This document shows, in pieces, positions 45,914-54,202 of a stretch of DNA of 64,000 nucleotides. The translations under genes and the position numbers were made by a program. The stretch covers positions 124,001-188,000 of the forward strand of contig NZ_JARGZA010000003.1 in assembly GCF_030973515.1 (NCBI RefSeq). The letters are read 5' to 3'. The notes beneath the pieces are model-generated. The model ran no database searches. It worked only from the letters and a program-made list of their open reading frames with translations, and was not told the origin of the DNA. Source of the DNA: Jannaschia maritima. GTDB taxonomy: Bacteria > Pseudomonadota > Alphaproteobacteria > Rhodobacterales > Rhodobacteraceae. Every line of letters starts with the position of its first letter. Positions within the stretch are counted from its first letter, which is position 1.

Positions 45914-46339
45914 ATGCGAACGACGCAGTACTACCCCGTCATCCAGACCGCCGACGTGCCCGGAACGGCCACGTTCTATCGCCGCCACTTCGGGTTCGCG
46001 CCCCTCTTCGAAGCGGACTGGTACGTCCACCTGCAATCCACCTCGGACCCGTCGGTCAACCTCGCGATCCTGCGGCACGATCACGACACCATACCGGCCG
46101 AAGGGCGCGGCCCCAGCCGCGGCGTGATCCTCAACTTCGAGGTCGCGGACGTCGATGCGCAGGATGCCCGCCTGCGCGGCGAGGGGTTGGCGCCCGTCCA
46201 GACGCTGCGGAGCGAGCCCCATGGCCAGCGGCACGTTATCTTCCGCGATCCGAACGGGGTCCTGATCGACGTCGTGACGGTCATCCCGCCCGCGGCGGAG
46301 CATGCGGGGCATTACGCGGACGGTGCGGCGCCGACCTGA
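45914..46339 (+). CDS. VOC-superfamily (glyoxalase/bleomycin-resistance-like) protein
   Basis: A 141-residue protein with [54 protein letters not shown] and [18 protein letters not shown], the beta-alpha-beta-beta-beta pattern and DPNG turn of the VOC fold. Metal ligands typical of glyoxalase I are not all evident. I start at 45914; an upstream ATG at 45872 falls inside the inverted repeats. Substrate unknown. Confidence 0.85.
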   Translation: MRTTQYYPVIQTADVPGTATFYRRHFGFAPLFEADWYVHLQSTSDPSVNLAILRHDHDTIPAEGRGPSRGVILNFEVADVDAQDARLRGEGLAPVQTLRSEPHGQRHVIFRDPNGVLIDVVTVIPPAAEHAGHYADGAAPT

Positions 46340-46391
46340 CGGGTCGCGAGGGCGGGCCCTCATCCTCATCGCGGGGACCACGACCGCCGCG

Positions 46392-46859
46392 TCAGGAGGC
46401 CGGGCGCCCCGTCTTGAACGGCTTCATCCCTTCGCGCGCCAGCTCGTCGGCGCGTTCGTTGCCCGGATGGCCGGCATGGCCCTTGATCCACTCCCAGGCG
46501 ACGGCGTGGCGTGCGGCCGCGTCGTCCAGGCGGCGCCACAGATCCTCGTTCTTCACCGGCTTGCGGGTCGATGTCTTCCAGCCGTTGCGCTTCCACCCCG
46601 CCAGCCAGGACGTGATGCCCCCCTTCACATAGGCGCTGTCGGTGACGACGCGCAGCTCTGTCGGACGCTCCAGCACCTCCAGCACGGCGATGGCGGCCCG
46701 AAGCTCCATGCGGTTGTTGGTGGTGTCGGCCTCCCCGCCCTTCAGCTCGCGCTCCTTGACCAGGGCGTCGCCGTCCCAGGCCTCCAACCGGACGCCCCAG
46801 CCGCCGGGGCCCGGGTTTCCGCTGCACGCCCCGTCGGTATAGGCGACGATGTCGGTCAT
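46392..46859 (-). CDS. rnhA: Ribonuclease HI
   Basis: A 155-residue enzyme with the catalytic acids D9 ([15 protein letters not shown]), E52 (NRMELRAA), D74 (VVTDSAYV) and D138 (NERADELA), and [15 protein letters not shown]. It removes RNA from RNA-DNA hybrids. ATG at 46859 overlaps the stop of the upstream DUF3429 gene. Confidence 0.97.
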   Translation of the reverse strand: MTDIVAYTDGACSGNPGPGGWGVRLEAWDGDALVKERELKGGEADTTNNRMELRAAIAVLEVLERPTELRVVTDSAYVKGGITSWLAGWKRNGWKTSTRKPVKNEDLWRRLDDAAARHAVAWEWIKGHAGHPGNERADELAREGMKPFKTGRPAS

Positions 46860-47320
46860 CCGATCACCGCGATCGGCAGCAGCGCCAGGACCACGCCCGC
46901 GGTCAGGATCACGCGCAGCGTCATCCACCAGGGGGGCGCCAAACCGTTGCGCCAGAACACCCAGTCCAGGCCCAGCAGCCCCACGAACCCCGCGATCAGC
47001 GCGATGGCCGACGACCCCGCGCCCGCGCCCACGGTGAAGAACGCCCACAGGGCGGGCAGGACGGATAGGGCGTATCCGGTCGCCGCCACGGTGCCCTCCG
47101 CCTTCGTGGCGAACCCCCACAGGACGCCCGACATGAACGCCAGGATGATCGTTCCATAGGACAGGCCAACATACGGGCCGACGAAGCGCGGCCCCACCAA
47201 GTCCACCGTCAGAAAGGCCGCCTGCGGCACGAACAGGGTCACGACCCCCCACGCGAAGGGCAACAGGCCCGCCAGGCCCAGGATCAGCGCGGCGCGGGGG
47301 ATGGGGGCGTCGGTCCACAT
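46856..47320 (-). CDS. DUF3429 family membrane protein
   Basis: A 154-residue protein with five predicted membrane helices beginning [25 protein letters not shown] and containing [22 protein letters not shown], diagnostic of DUF3429. Function unknown. I start at 47320 since the family begins there; a longer open frame reaches 47449 and reads through a 32-bp repeat. Coupled to rnhA by ATGA. Confidence 0.85.
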   Translation of the reverse strand: MWTDAPIPRAALILGLAGLLPFAWGVVTLFVPQAAFLTVDLVGPRFVGPYVGLSYGTIILAFMSGVLWGFATKAEGTVAATGYALSVLPALWAFFTVGAGAGSSAIALIAGFVGLLGLDWVFWRNGLAPPWWMTLRVILTAGVVLALLPIAVIG

Positions 47321-47376
47321 GGCGGCGTGATGCAACACGGGACGGCCGGGGGAAAGGGGCGTGGCGGACAGGGCGA

Positions 47377-47408
47377 CGCGCGGCCCCCGCCCCAGGCCCA
47401 GCGCCACG
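47377..47408. repeat. 32-bp exact repeat, copy outside a gene
   Basis: The 32 bases match 48008-48039 inside the LysE gene exactly, same orientation, 631 bp apart. On the minus strand both read [10 protein letters not shown], so this copy looks like a fragment of a LysE-family coding sequence left upstream of DUF3429. Confidence 0.7.
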
Positions 47409-47492
47409 CGCGACCGCCACCGCGCGATCGACCGCGCCCGGTCCGCCATCCCGCCGCCGGCCCCGCGACCGCCATGCCGGCAACTGGACGCG

Positions 47493-48110
47493 TCAGGCCC
47501 GCTCGACCGCCAGCCGCGCCGCCAGGGCCGCGAAGACGCCCGCGAAGCAGCGGTTCATCCACCGCATCAGGCGTGCGGAGGACAGGACCCGCGCCCGGAA
47601 CTGCGCCGCGAACAGGCCGTACACGCAGAACACCGCGAAGGTCATCGCCATGAACACCCCGCCCAGCGCCGCCATCTCGACCGTGGCCGTGGCCGGGTCG
47701 CCCGACAGGAACGGCGGCAGCAGCGCCAGGAAGAAGATCGACAGCTTGGGGTTCAGGACGTTGATCAGCGCCCCGCGCAGGGCGATGCGGCCCAGCCCCG
47801 CGGCATCCGCGTCCGACGCCCGGATGGTCAGGGCCCCGCTCTCGCGCAGGGCACCCCACGCCATCCACAGCAGATAGGCCACGCCCGCCCATTTCAGGAC
47901 GTTGAACAGCAGCGCCGACGCATGCAGCACCGCCGCCAGCCCCAGGGCCGCGGCCAGCAGCGCCGGCACGATCCCGAACGTGCAGCCCAGCGCGGCGGCC
48001 AGCGCCGCGCGCGGCCCCCGCCCCAGGCCCAGCGCCACGGTATAGACGACGCCCGTGCCCGGCGCGATCACGACGACGAAGGCCGTCAGGAGGAACTGGA
48101 GCGATATCAT
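47493..48110 (-). CDS. LysE/RhtB-family amino-acid exporter
   Basis: A 205-residue inner-membrane protein with six predicted helices; [42 protein letters not shown] (PGP-type motif), [10 protein letters not shown] and [21 protein letters not shown] are RhtB signatures. It probably exports amino acids or homoserine lactones. 97 bp divergent from accB. Bases 48008-48039 are repeated downstream. Confidence 0.9.
   Translation of the reverse strand: MISLQFLLTAFVVVIAPGTGVVYTVALGLGRGPRAALAAALGCTFGIVPALLAAALGLAAVLHASALLFNVLKWAGVAYLLWMAWGALRESGALTIRASDADAAGLGRIALRGALINVLNPKLSIFFLALLPPFLSGDPATATVEMAALGGVFMAMTFAVFCVYGLFAAQFRARVLSSARLMRWMNRCFAGVFAALAARLAVERA
48008..48039. repeat. 32-bp exact repeat, copy inside the LysE gene
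   Basis: Partner of 47377-47408. Encodes [10 protein letters not shown] near the N-terminus of the LysE-family exporter. Confidence 0.7.
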
Positions 48111-48207
48111 CCCCCCACCCTGCCTCGCGATGCCCCCTCGGTCCAGCCCGCTTCACACCCGCGCGGCGAACGGCTAGGTGCCGTTCCAGACACAATGCGA
48201 GGATGGC

Positions 48208-48693
48208 ATGAGCAAGAGCCACGAGTCCGACGTCGCCTTCATCGAGGCGTTGGCGGCGCTGCTGGACCGGAACGACCTGACCGAGATCGAGGTCAAGCGC
48301 GACTACGGCAAGGACGACAGCCTGAACGTCCGCGTCTCCAAGCAGATCGTCGCGGCCCCGTCCGCCGCACCCGCCCCCGCACCCGCCGCGCCCGCGGCAC
48401 CCCCCGCCGCCGCACCCGCATCGCCCGCGGCCGCGCCCGCGGCCGACCCCGCCCAGGACCCCGGCGCCGTCACCTCGCCCATGGTCGGCACCGCCTACCT
48501 GTCCGCCGAACCCGGCGCCGCCCCCTTCGTGGAGGTCGGCGCGACCGTCGCCGAAGGGCAGACCCTTCTGATCGTGGAAGCTATGAAGACCATGAACCAG
48601 ATCCCCGCCCCCCGCGCGGGCCGCGTCGCGCGCATCCTGGTCGAGGACGGCGCCCCGGTCGAGTTCGGCGCCCCCCTGGTCATCCTGGACTGA
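48208..48693 (+). CDS. accB: Biotin carboxyl carrier protein of acetyl-CoA carboxylase
   Basis: A 161-residue protein: N-terminal helix domain, a proline/alanine linker (about 50-82), and the biotinyl domain with the acceptor Lys127 in VEAMKTMN. The thumb segment [19 protein letters not shown] is present. ATG at 48208. accC follows after 5 bp. Confidence 0.97.
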   Translation: MSKSHESDVAFIEALAALLDRNDLTEIEVKRDYGKDDSLNVRVSKQIVAAPSAAPAPAPAAPAAPPAAAPASPAAAPAADPAQDPGAVTSPMVGTAYLSAEPGAAPFVEVGATVAEGQTLLIVEAMKTMNQIPAPRAGRVARILVEDGAPVEFGAPLVILD

Positions 48694-48698
48694 CGCCC

Positions 48699-50048
48699 GT
48701 GTTCCGCAAGATCCTGATCGCCAACCGGGGCGAGATCGCGCTGCGCGTGGTGCGCGCCGCGCGCGAGATGGGCGTCGCCACCGTGGCCGTCCATTCCACC
48801 GCCGATGCCGACGCCATGCATGTCCGCATGGCCGACGAGAGCATCTGCATCGGCCCCGCGCCGGGCGCGCAATCCTACCTGTCGGTGCCCGCCATCATCT
48901 CCGCGTGCGAGATCACGGGCGCGGAGGCGATCCATCCCGGCTACGGCTTCCTGTCGGAGAACGCGGCCTTCGTGCAGATCGTGGAGGATCACGGCCTGAC
49001 CTTCATCGGCCCGTCGTCCGAGCACATCCGCACCATGGGCGACAAGATCACCGCCAAAGAAACGATGAAGACGCTGGGCGTGCCCGTCGTGCCCGGCTCC
49101 GACGGGGGCGTGCCCGACCTGGACGCCGCCCGGCGGCTGGGCGACGAGATGGGATATCCCGTGATCGTCAAGGCGACCGCGGGCGGCGGGGGGCGCGGCA
49201 TGAAGCTGGCCCGCACCGCCGCCGAGATGGAGACGGCGTTCCGCACCGCCCGGTCGGAGGCCAACGCCGCCTTCGGCAACGACGAGGTCTACATCGAGAA
49301 GTACCTGGGCCGCCCCCGCCACATCGAGGTGCAGGTCTTCGGCGACGGCCGCGGCCGCGCGGTCCATCTGGGCGAGCGCGACTGCTCGCTCCAGCGCCGC
49401 CACCAGAAGGTGCTGGAGGAAGCCCCCGGCCCCGCCATCACGCCGGAGATGCGCGCCCGGATCGGCAAGACCTGCGCGGAGGCGGCGGCGTCCATCGGCT
49501 ATGCCGGCGCGGGCACCGTCGAATTCCTGTTCGAGGACGGCGAGTTCTACTTCATCGAGATGAACACCCGCCTGCAGGTCGAGCATCCGGTGACGGAGGC
49601 CGTGTTCGGCGTGGACCTGGTGCGCGAGCAGATCCGCGTGGCCGCGGGCCTGCCCATGTCCTTCGGGCAGGACGACCTGCACCCGCAGGGCCACGCCATC
49701 GAGGTCCGCCTGAACGCCGAGAAGCTGCCCTCCTTCTCCCCCTCGCCCGGCACGATCACGCAGTACCACGCGCCCGGCGGCCTCGGCGTGCGCATGGACA
49801 GCGCGCTCTACGACGGCTACCGCATCCCGCCCTACTACGATTCGCTGATCGGCAAGCTGATCGTCCACGGCCGCGACCGGCCGGAGGCCCTGGCCCGCCT
49901 GCGCCGCTGCCTGGGCGAGATCATCATCGACGGCGTCGACACCACGATCCCCCTGTTCCGCGCCCTGGTGGACGAGCCCGCGGTCCAGACCGGGGATTAC
50001 GACATCCACTGGCTGGAGACGTGGCTCCAGACCCATCTGAGGGGCTGA
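48699..50048 (+). CDS. accC: Biotin carboxylase of acetyl-CoA carboxylase
   Basis: A 449-residue ATP-grasp enzyme: [82 protein letters not shown] and [11 protein letters not shown]. It carboxylates AccB-biotin. GTG start at 48699 gives the exact family length; the frame is open much further upstream without meaning. A hairpin at 50121 follows. Confidence 0.97.
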   Translation: MFRKILIANRGEIALRVVRAAREMGVATVAVHSTADADAMHVRMADESICIGPAPGAQSYLSVPAIISACEITGAEAIHPGYGFLSENAAFVQIVEDHGLTFIGPSSEHIRTMGDKITAKETMKTLGVPVVPGSDGGVPDLDAARRLGDEMGYPVIVKATAGGGGRGMKLARTAAEMETAFRTARSEANAAFGNDEVYIEKYLGRPRHIEVQVFGDGRGRAVHLGERDCSLQRRHQKVLEEAPGPAITPEMRARIGKTCAEAAASIGYAGAGTVEFLFEDGEFYFIEMNTRLQVEHPVTEAVFGVDLVREQIRVAAGLPMSFGQDDLHPQGHAIEVRLNAEKLPSFSPSPGTITQYHAPGGLGVRMDSALYDGYRIPPYYDSLIGKLIVHGRDRPEALARLRRCLGEIIIDGVDTTIPLFRALVDEPAVQTGDYDIHWLETWLQTHLRG

Positions 50049-50120
50049 CCCCCGGCGCGATCTTCTGCCGAGCGTCGGGACGGCCCTTGGACGACCGCGG
50101 GAGTGCGAATGGGGACCGCC

Positions 50121-50151
50121 GTCGCGAATCACGCAGTTCGTGGATCGCGAC
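50121..50151 (+). terminator. Long hairpin after accC
   Basis: GTCGCGA (50121-50127) pairs with TCGCGAC (50145-50151), extended inward by CACG/CGTG. It lies 73 nt after the accC stop and 68 nt before the SUKH gene, so it may end the accBC transcript or act as an operator for the downstream pair. Confidence 0.5.
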
Positions 50152-50218
50152 ATCCACACGGCGGCGACACATACGGGGTCCGCCTCCGTGAACGCATCAC
50201 CAGGATACTGAGGTCAGG

Positions 50219-51208
50219 ATGACGATCGAGATCGACCCCCGCTGGTCCCTGCACGGCCGCCCGGCGGACATGCCCCTGACCCCCGGCGGGGCGCTGCGCA
50301 TCGGCGGTGGCTCGCATGGCCTGCCCCTGCCCGATGACTACCTCACATTTCTGGGGCGACATGACGGGGGCATCTTGCGCCGGGGCCGGTCCTGGTTCGT
50401 CGCGACCTTCCCGAACGGGCAGCGGCGGATGCAGATCGACTCGCTTTCGGACCTCGCCACCGTTGCGGGGCGCGGGGCGGCGGTCGCGTCACGGGATGGC
50501 TTGGACGGCGCGATGCCGCCCAATCTGGTCCCCATCGGCTTCGACGAGGCGAACGAGGCCGACATCCTGATCCGCGTCGATCCCGGCGGCGCCGACCACG
50601 GCCACGTCTATGTGTGGATCGGACCCGACGATCCGTGGACGCAGGACGGCGGTGTCACGGGGCTGGGACATGTCGCCCCGGGCTTCACCGCGTTCCTGAA
50701 CGGATTGCGGGAGGACGACTTGTCGATCCAGACGGATGACGGGACCATGATCCTCGATCCGCACTGGACCCTGAACGCGCCCGCCGCGTCGGTGGACCGG
50801 CTGAAGCGATTGCCGCCGGACTACGCCGCCTTCCTGGCGCGACACGACGGCGGCACGTTGACCGGCGGACCCAACTGGACCCTCGCGGAGTTTCCCGGTG
50901 GGTACCGAAGCGTCTGGGTCGACGTGCTGCACGGGATCGACCGCGTGATGGAAGCACGGTCCCGCCCGATGGGTCCGACCGGTGTGTCCTTATTCGATAT
51001 GGGGTTCGACCTGATCGGGTCGGACAGGGACGGAACGATGGACGTGTACCTGCGGACCGACCCGACCGTCAGCCCGGAGGCCTTCGCGCAGATGCGTGTT
51101 CCCGAGCCGCCCATCGCGCATCGGGGCATCGTCGCGCAGGGCATCGGGCTGATCGCGCCGTCCTTCTCCGCCTTTCTGAACGGACTGCGGGACAACCCGG
51201 ACCGGTGA
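50219..51208 (+). CDS. Tandem SUKH (SMI1/KNR4) domain protein
   Basis: A 329-residue protein made of two similar halves. The first has LPLPDDYLTFLGRHDGG (about 35-51) and GHVAPGFTAFLNGLRED; the second LPPDYAAFLARHDGG (about 200-214) and GLIAPSFSAFLNGLRDN. LPxxYxxFLxxHDGG is the SMI1/KNR4 signature. SUKH proteins are commonly immunity proteins against polymorphic toxins, or serve as protein-binding adaptors. Its stop overlaps the GTG of the CDC123-like gene. No toxin gene is visible in the window. Confidence 0.85.
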   Translation: MTIEIDPRWSLHGRPADMPLTPGGALRIGGGSHGLPLPDDYLTFLGRHDGGILRRGRSWFVATFPNGQRRMQIDSLSDLATVAGRGAAVASRDGLDGAMPPNLVPIGFDEANEADILIRVDPGGADHGHVYVWIGPDDPWTQDGGVTGLGHVAPGFTAFLNGLREDDLSIQTDDGTMILDPHWTLNAPAASVDRLKRLPPDYAAFLARHDGGTLTGGPNWTLAEFPGGYRSVWVDVLHGIDRVMEARSRPMGPTGVSLFDMGFDLIGSDRDGTMDVYLRTDPTVSPEAFAQMRVPEPPIAHRGIVAQGIGLIAPSFSAFLNGLRDNPDR

Positions 51209-52284
51209 TCCCGCCCGCGGCCCTGGACTATGGCACCGTCGAATGGCGGCTGGGCGGTTGGATGCCGGACGCGGTGGAGGTGGGGCTGACGCGCGATGCC
51301 CTCACCACGCTCGCCCGCGCCGCGACGGGCGACCGCCGCGCGCTCGACGATGCGCCCGCGGACTTGTGGGCCGAGTCGGACGAGGCGATCGAGGCGATGG
51401 GCGGCACCGCGTTCGTGCGAACCTCGTTCTGCAGCTACGAGCCTGCCCGTGGCGTCGCGGCGCCGGTCCGGGGCGGCGCGGGGGTTCGCGCGCTGCTCGC
51501 CACCCCGAACGCGCGGGTTCAGGCAATGCTGGGGGCGGCGGCCGACGCCGGCCGGGACGCGTCCCTCCATGGACTGGCCCGGCGCGACGTGCCGCGCTGG
51601 ACCGAGTTCCGCGCCATCGGGAGGGGAGGACGGCTGTCGGGGCTGACCCCGCACCATTGCACCGCTGCCTTCCGAAAGATCCCGGCTCAGCCCGACCGGA
51701 TCGCCCGCGACCTCCATGACCTGCTCGTCGAACTCACACCGCGTCTGCCGCTGCCCGATTGCGTCCTGGACCTCCAGGTGGGCGCGACGCCCGGCGATGC
51801 TCCCCTCCTGATCGAGGCGAATCCGATCGGCCCCGCCACCGATCCGGGCCTGTTCACGTGGACGGACGCCGACGATCTCGACGGGACCTTCCGCTTTGTC
51901 GGCACGCCCGTGGACGTTCGACGGGCCGGCCCATGCCGCCGGATGCGGCAGACGCGGGGCAGACACAGGGCAGACGCGGGGCAGACATGCGCTCTGCGCC
52001 CTTTCCGTCCGGCGGGGGGCGCATTATCCTGTCCCCATGCCGCGCGACACGCAGACGATCACGGCCGATCTCCTTCTGATGGCCTATGCGTCGGGGGTGT
52101 TCCCCATGGCGGAATCGCGCGACGACCCGGAAGTGTTCTGGGTCGATCCCAAGCGGCGTGGCATCCTGCCGCTCGACGGGTTCCATCTGTCGCGCAGCCT
52201 GGCCCGGGCGTTGCGGTCGGGCCGCTTCGCCGTCACCCGGGACCGTGCCTTCGGTTCCGTCGTCGACGGGTGCGCCGACCGTGA
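51205..52284 (+). CDS. CDC123-like (D123) ATP-grasp protein, 3' end uncertain
   Basis: Residues 1-225 follow the CDC123 pattern: [18 protein letters not shown] (about 66-83; compare FVRLSSRSPKDA of eukaryotes), [22 protein letters not shown] (about 130-151) and [23 protein letters not shown] with ATDPGLFTW (about 188-219). This is a divergent ATP-grasp family; eukaryotic CDC123 helps assemble initiation factor eIF2, while bacterial members are little studied. GTG start overlapping the SUKH stop. After residue about 240 the reading crosses a tandem repeat and runs 248 bp into aat in another frame, giving an arginine-rich tail that is probably not native. Confidence 0.75.
   Translation: MIPPAALDYGTVEWRLGGWMPDAVEVGLTRDALTTLARAATGDRRALDDAPADLWAESDEAIEAMGGTAFVRTSFCSYEPARGVAAPVRGGAGVRALLATPNARVQAMLGAAADAGRDASLHGLARRDVPRWTEFRAIGRGGRLSGLTPHHCTAAFRKIPAQPDRIARDLHDLLVELTPRLPLPDCVLDLQVGATPGDAPLLIEANPIGPATDPGLFTWTDADDLDGTFRFVGTPVDVRRAGPCRRMRQTRGRHRADAGQTCALRPFRPAGGALSCPHAARHADDHGRSPSDGLCVGGVPHGGIARRPGSVLGRSQAAWHPAARRVPSVAQPGPGVAVGPLRRHPGPCLRFRRRRVRRP
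51947..51987 (+). repeat. Tandem duplication with a 22-nt period at the end of the CDC123-like gene
   Basis: GGCAGACGCGGGGCAGACA occurs at 51947-51965 and 51969-51987. Each unit itself contains two GGCAGAC steps. 22 nt is not a multiple of three, so gaining or losing a unit shifts the reading frame. Confidence 0.75.
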
Positions 52285-52693
52285 CGAGACGTGGATCAAC
52301 CCCGTCATCGCCGACCTCTACGCCCAACTGCACGAGGCCGGAACCGCCCATTCCTACGAGGTCTGGCAGGGTCCGACGCTGGTCGGCGGGGTCTATGGCG
52401 TCACCCTCGGGCGGGCGTTCTTCGGGGAATCGATGTTCAGCCGCGCCCGCGATGCGTCGAAGGTCGCGCTGGCCCATGCGGTGGCCGATCTGCGCGTGCG
52501 GGGCTTCGCGCTGTTCGACACGCAGTTCCTGACGCCGCACCTCGCGTCCCTCGGCGGGGTGGAGGTGACGCGCGGCACCTATCGGCGGATGCTGCGCGCC
52601 GCGCTCGATGGTCCCGACTTGGCGCTCGATGGCCCCCTGCCGGGTTTGACCCAGGTCCTCGCTCTACGATATCCCTTGGCCGCCGCGACCTGA
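52037..52693 (+). CDS. aat: Leucyl/phenylalanyl-tRNA-protein transferase
   Basis: A 218-residue enzyme: [99 protein letters not shown] and [15 protein letters not shown] (each a known Aat block). It adds Leu or Phe to N-terminal Arg/Lys as an N-end-rule degradation signal. Start at 52037 has no obvious ribosome binding site. In relatives aat follows accC directly; here the SUKH/CDC123 pair lies between. Confidence 0.95.
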   Translation: MPRDTQTITADLLLMAYASGVFPMAESRDDPEVFWVDPKRRGILPLDGFHLSRSLARALRSGRFAVTRDRAFGSVVDGCADRDETWINPVIADLYAQLHEAGTAHSYEVWQGPTLVGGVYGVTLGRAFFGESMFSRARDASKVALAHAVADLRVRGFALFDTQFLTPHLASLGGVEVTRGTYRRMLRAALDGPDLALDGPLPGLTQVLALRYPLAAAT

Positions 52694-52776
52694 GGGAACC
52701 CCTCCGCCGGGCGTCGAGCCGTCTACATTGGAGGAAACATTTTTTCTGCGCCGCGGCATACGCCGTCCACGCGCCG

Positions 52777-53139
52777 TCAGACATCCCGGCAGGACAGGAT
52801 CCAGACGTCGTAGCGCGGGTGCTCCAGCGCGCTCATAGCGGGCGAGGACGCGATCATCCAACCGGCGAACAGCTCCTCGACCGCGCGGGCGTCGACGATG
52901 CGCAGCAGCCCGAAGGCGTCGCCCGACACGTTGGACGCGGGCACCCGGCATTCGTGCAGCGTCACCTGCAACGGGCCGTATGCCATGGTCTGGCCCACCG
53001 CCATCTCGACGTCGATGACCTCGCCGGACACGCGGTCCAGCGTCCGCAGCAGCGCGCCCCCCCGATCCGCCGTGCGCGCGGTCTGCGCCGCCGCCGCGAC
53101 CGCACCGGCCATCAGCAGCAGGGTGGCCAGACGGATCAT
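52777..53139 (-). CDS. DUF2155 domain-containing periplasmic protein
   Basis: A 120-residue protein with a signal peptide (MIRLATLLLMAGAVAAAAQ) and the DUF2155 core: LRTLDRVSGEVIDVEMAVGQ, YGPLQVTLHECRVP, ELFAGWMIASSPAMSALEHPRYDVWILSC. Two conserved cysteines may pair. Function unknown. Start overlaps the NDUFA12 stop (ATGA). Convergent with aat. Confidence 0.92.
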   Translation of the reverse strand: MIRLATLLLMAGAVAAAAQTARTADRGGALLRTLDRVSGEVIDVEMAVGQTMAYGPLQVTLHECRVPASNVSGDAFGLLRIVDARAVEELFAGWMIASSPAMSALEHPRYDVWILSCRDV

Positions 53140-53513
53140 TCCGGGGTCCACGCCTCGTAGTCGGATTGCGGGGTCACGTCCGCGCGACGCAGCGACCCGG
53201 GCCGGAAATACGCGCCTTCGGTTCCCGTCTGGTTGGGCTGATGCTCCCGCTCCCAGGACTTGCGGGGGAAAGGATCCTCGGTTGGGGGCTTGGGAAAGGT
53301 GTGATGCAGCCAACCGTACCATTCGGGCCCGACCCGGCTGGCATCGTTCTGCCCGGTATAAAGGACCCACCGCCGGCTGTCGTCCGCGTTGTGGTAGTAC
53401 TGGTTCCCCAGGTGGTCCTCACCGACCTTGATGCCGTACCGGCGCGTCCAGATCGCCGTGCCGATGCTATAACCGTTCCACCACGTCACCAGGCGTTTCA
53501 GGAAGTTCAGCAT
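53136..53513 (-). CDS. NDUFA12-type accessory subunit of NADH:ubiquinone oxidoreductase
   Basis: A 125-residue protein: MLNFLKRLVTWWNGYSIGTAIWTRRYGIKVGEDHLGNQYYHN, RRWVLYTGQNDASRVGPEWYGWLHH and KSWEREHQPNQTGTEGAYFRPGSL. These match the mitochondrial/alphaproteobacterial complex I subunit NDUFA12 (B17.2). ATG at 53513. The nuo operon is not in this window, which is normal for the gene. Confidence 0.95.
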   Translation of the reverse strand: MLNFLKRLVTWWNGYSIGTAIWTRRYGIKVGEDHLGNQYYHNADDSRRWVLYTGQNDASRVGPEWYGWLHHTFPKPPTEDPFPRKSWEREHQPNQTGTEGAYFRPGSLRRADVTPQSDYEAWTPE

Positions 53514-53606
53514 CGCGCGCTCCATCCAGGGAAGTCCGCCCTCTCCTACACCCTGTGCACGGGGGAACAAGACACCACGCCCCGACGCACCGTTCCGACG
53601 CTTACA

Positions 53607-53628
53607 ATCTAAACCGAACGGTTTAGAT
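53607..53628. promoter_or_regulatory. 22-bp palindrome, TetR-type operator candidate
   Basis: ATCTAAACCG-AA-CGGTTTAGAT, perfect 10-bp arms, in an AT-richer patch 44 bp before the EF-hand gene and about 94 bp before the divergent NDUFA12 gene. The AACCGNNCGGTT centre is the style of TetR-family operators. No TetR gene is present in the window. Confidence 0.75.
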
Positions 53629-53672
53629 CAAGATCCAGTCCTGTCATTCGACGTTACCTGGAAGGCTCCTCG

Positions 53673-54158
53673 ATGCTCCGTACCATCCTCGCCGCGCTGG
53701 CCCTGTCCGCCGCCGCCCTGCCCGCCGCCGCCCAGTCCATGTCCGCCAAGGACCCCGGCCGTGCCTTCATGGAAGCGATCGCGATGGGGACCGACACGGA
53801 TCGCGACCGACGCCTCGCCCCGGCCGAGATGCGCGTGTTGGCGACCGCGGCGTTCGACCTCGCCGATGCCGACAGCAACGGGGTCGTGACCCGGACCGAG
53901 TTGGAGGCCGCCGATTTCGGGATGAACGCGCTTGCGGCACATCGGGGCCGGGGCCAGGCGATGGAGACGGCGACCGCGCTGATGTTCGCCTTCGCCGACC
54001 GCGACCACGACGGTTCAATCGACGGGGTGGAGCATGCCGCCGCGGCCCGCCTCGCCGCCGACCTCGCGGACACGGATGGCGACGGCGCGATGTCCTATGC
54101 GGAGTTCTACGACGGGTACATGTTCAACATGGCCTATCGCGCGGCGCTTCACTACTGA
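53673..54158 (+). CDS. Secreted EF-hand protein with four calcium loops
   Basis: A 161-residue protein with a signal peptide (MLRTILAALALSAAALPAAA) and four EF-hand loops: DTDRDRRLAPAE (41-52), DADSNGVVTRTE (65-76), DRDHDGSIDGVE (109-120) and DTDGDGAMSYAE (133-144). Loops 2, 3 and 4 have all ligands; loop 1 has R in place of the central G. It is a periplasmic calcium-binding protein of unknown partner. Probably controlled by the palindrome upstream. Confidence 0.88.
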   Translation: MLRTILAALALSAAALPAAAQSMSAKDPGRAFMEAIAMGTDTDRDRRLAPAEMRVLATAAFDLADADSNGVVTRTELEAADFGMNALAAHRGRGQAMETATALMFAFADRDHDGSIDGVEHAAAARLAADLADTDGDGAMSYAEFYDGYMFNMAYRAALHY

Positions 54159-54202
54159 CGCGCGACGGTGCAGGATGGGCCCGCCATGAGAGGGGGGCCA
54201 CC

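Noticed and set aside
47361-48698. A 446-codon upstream extension of accC
   Set aside because: AccC has its full family length from the GTG at 48699, and accB occupies the upstream DNA in another frame.
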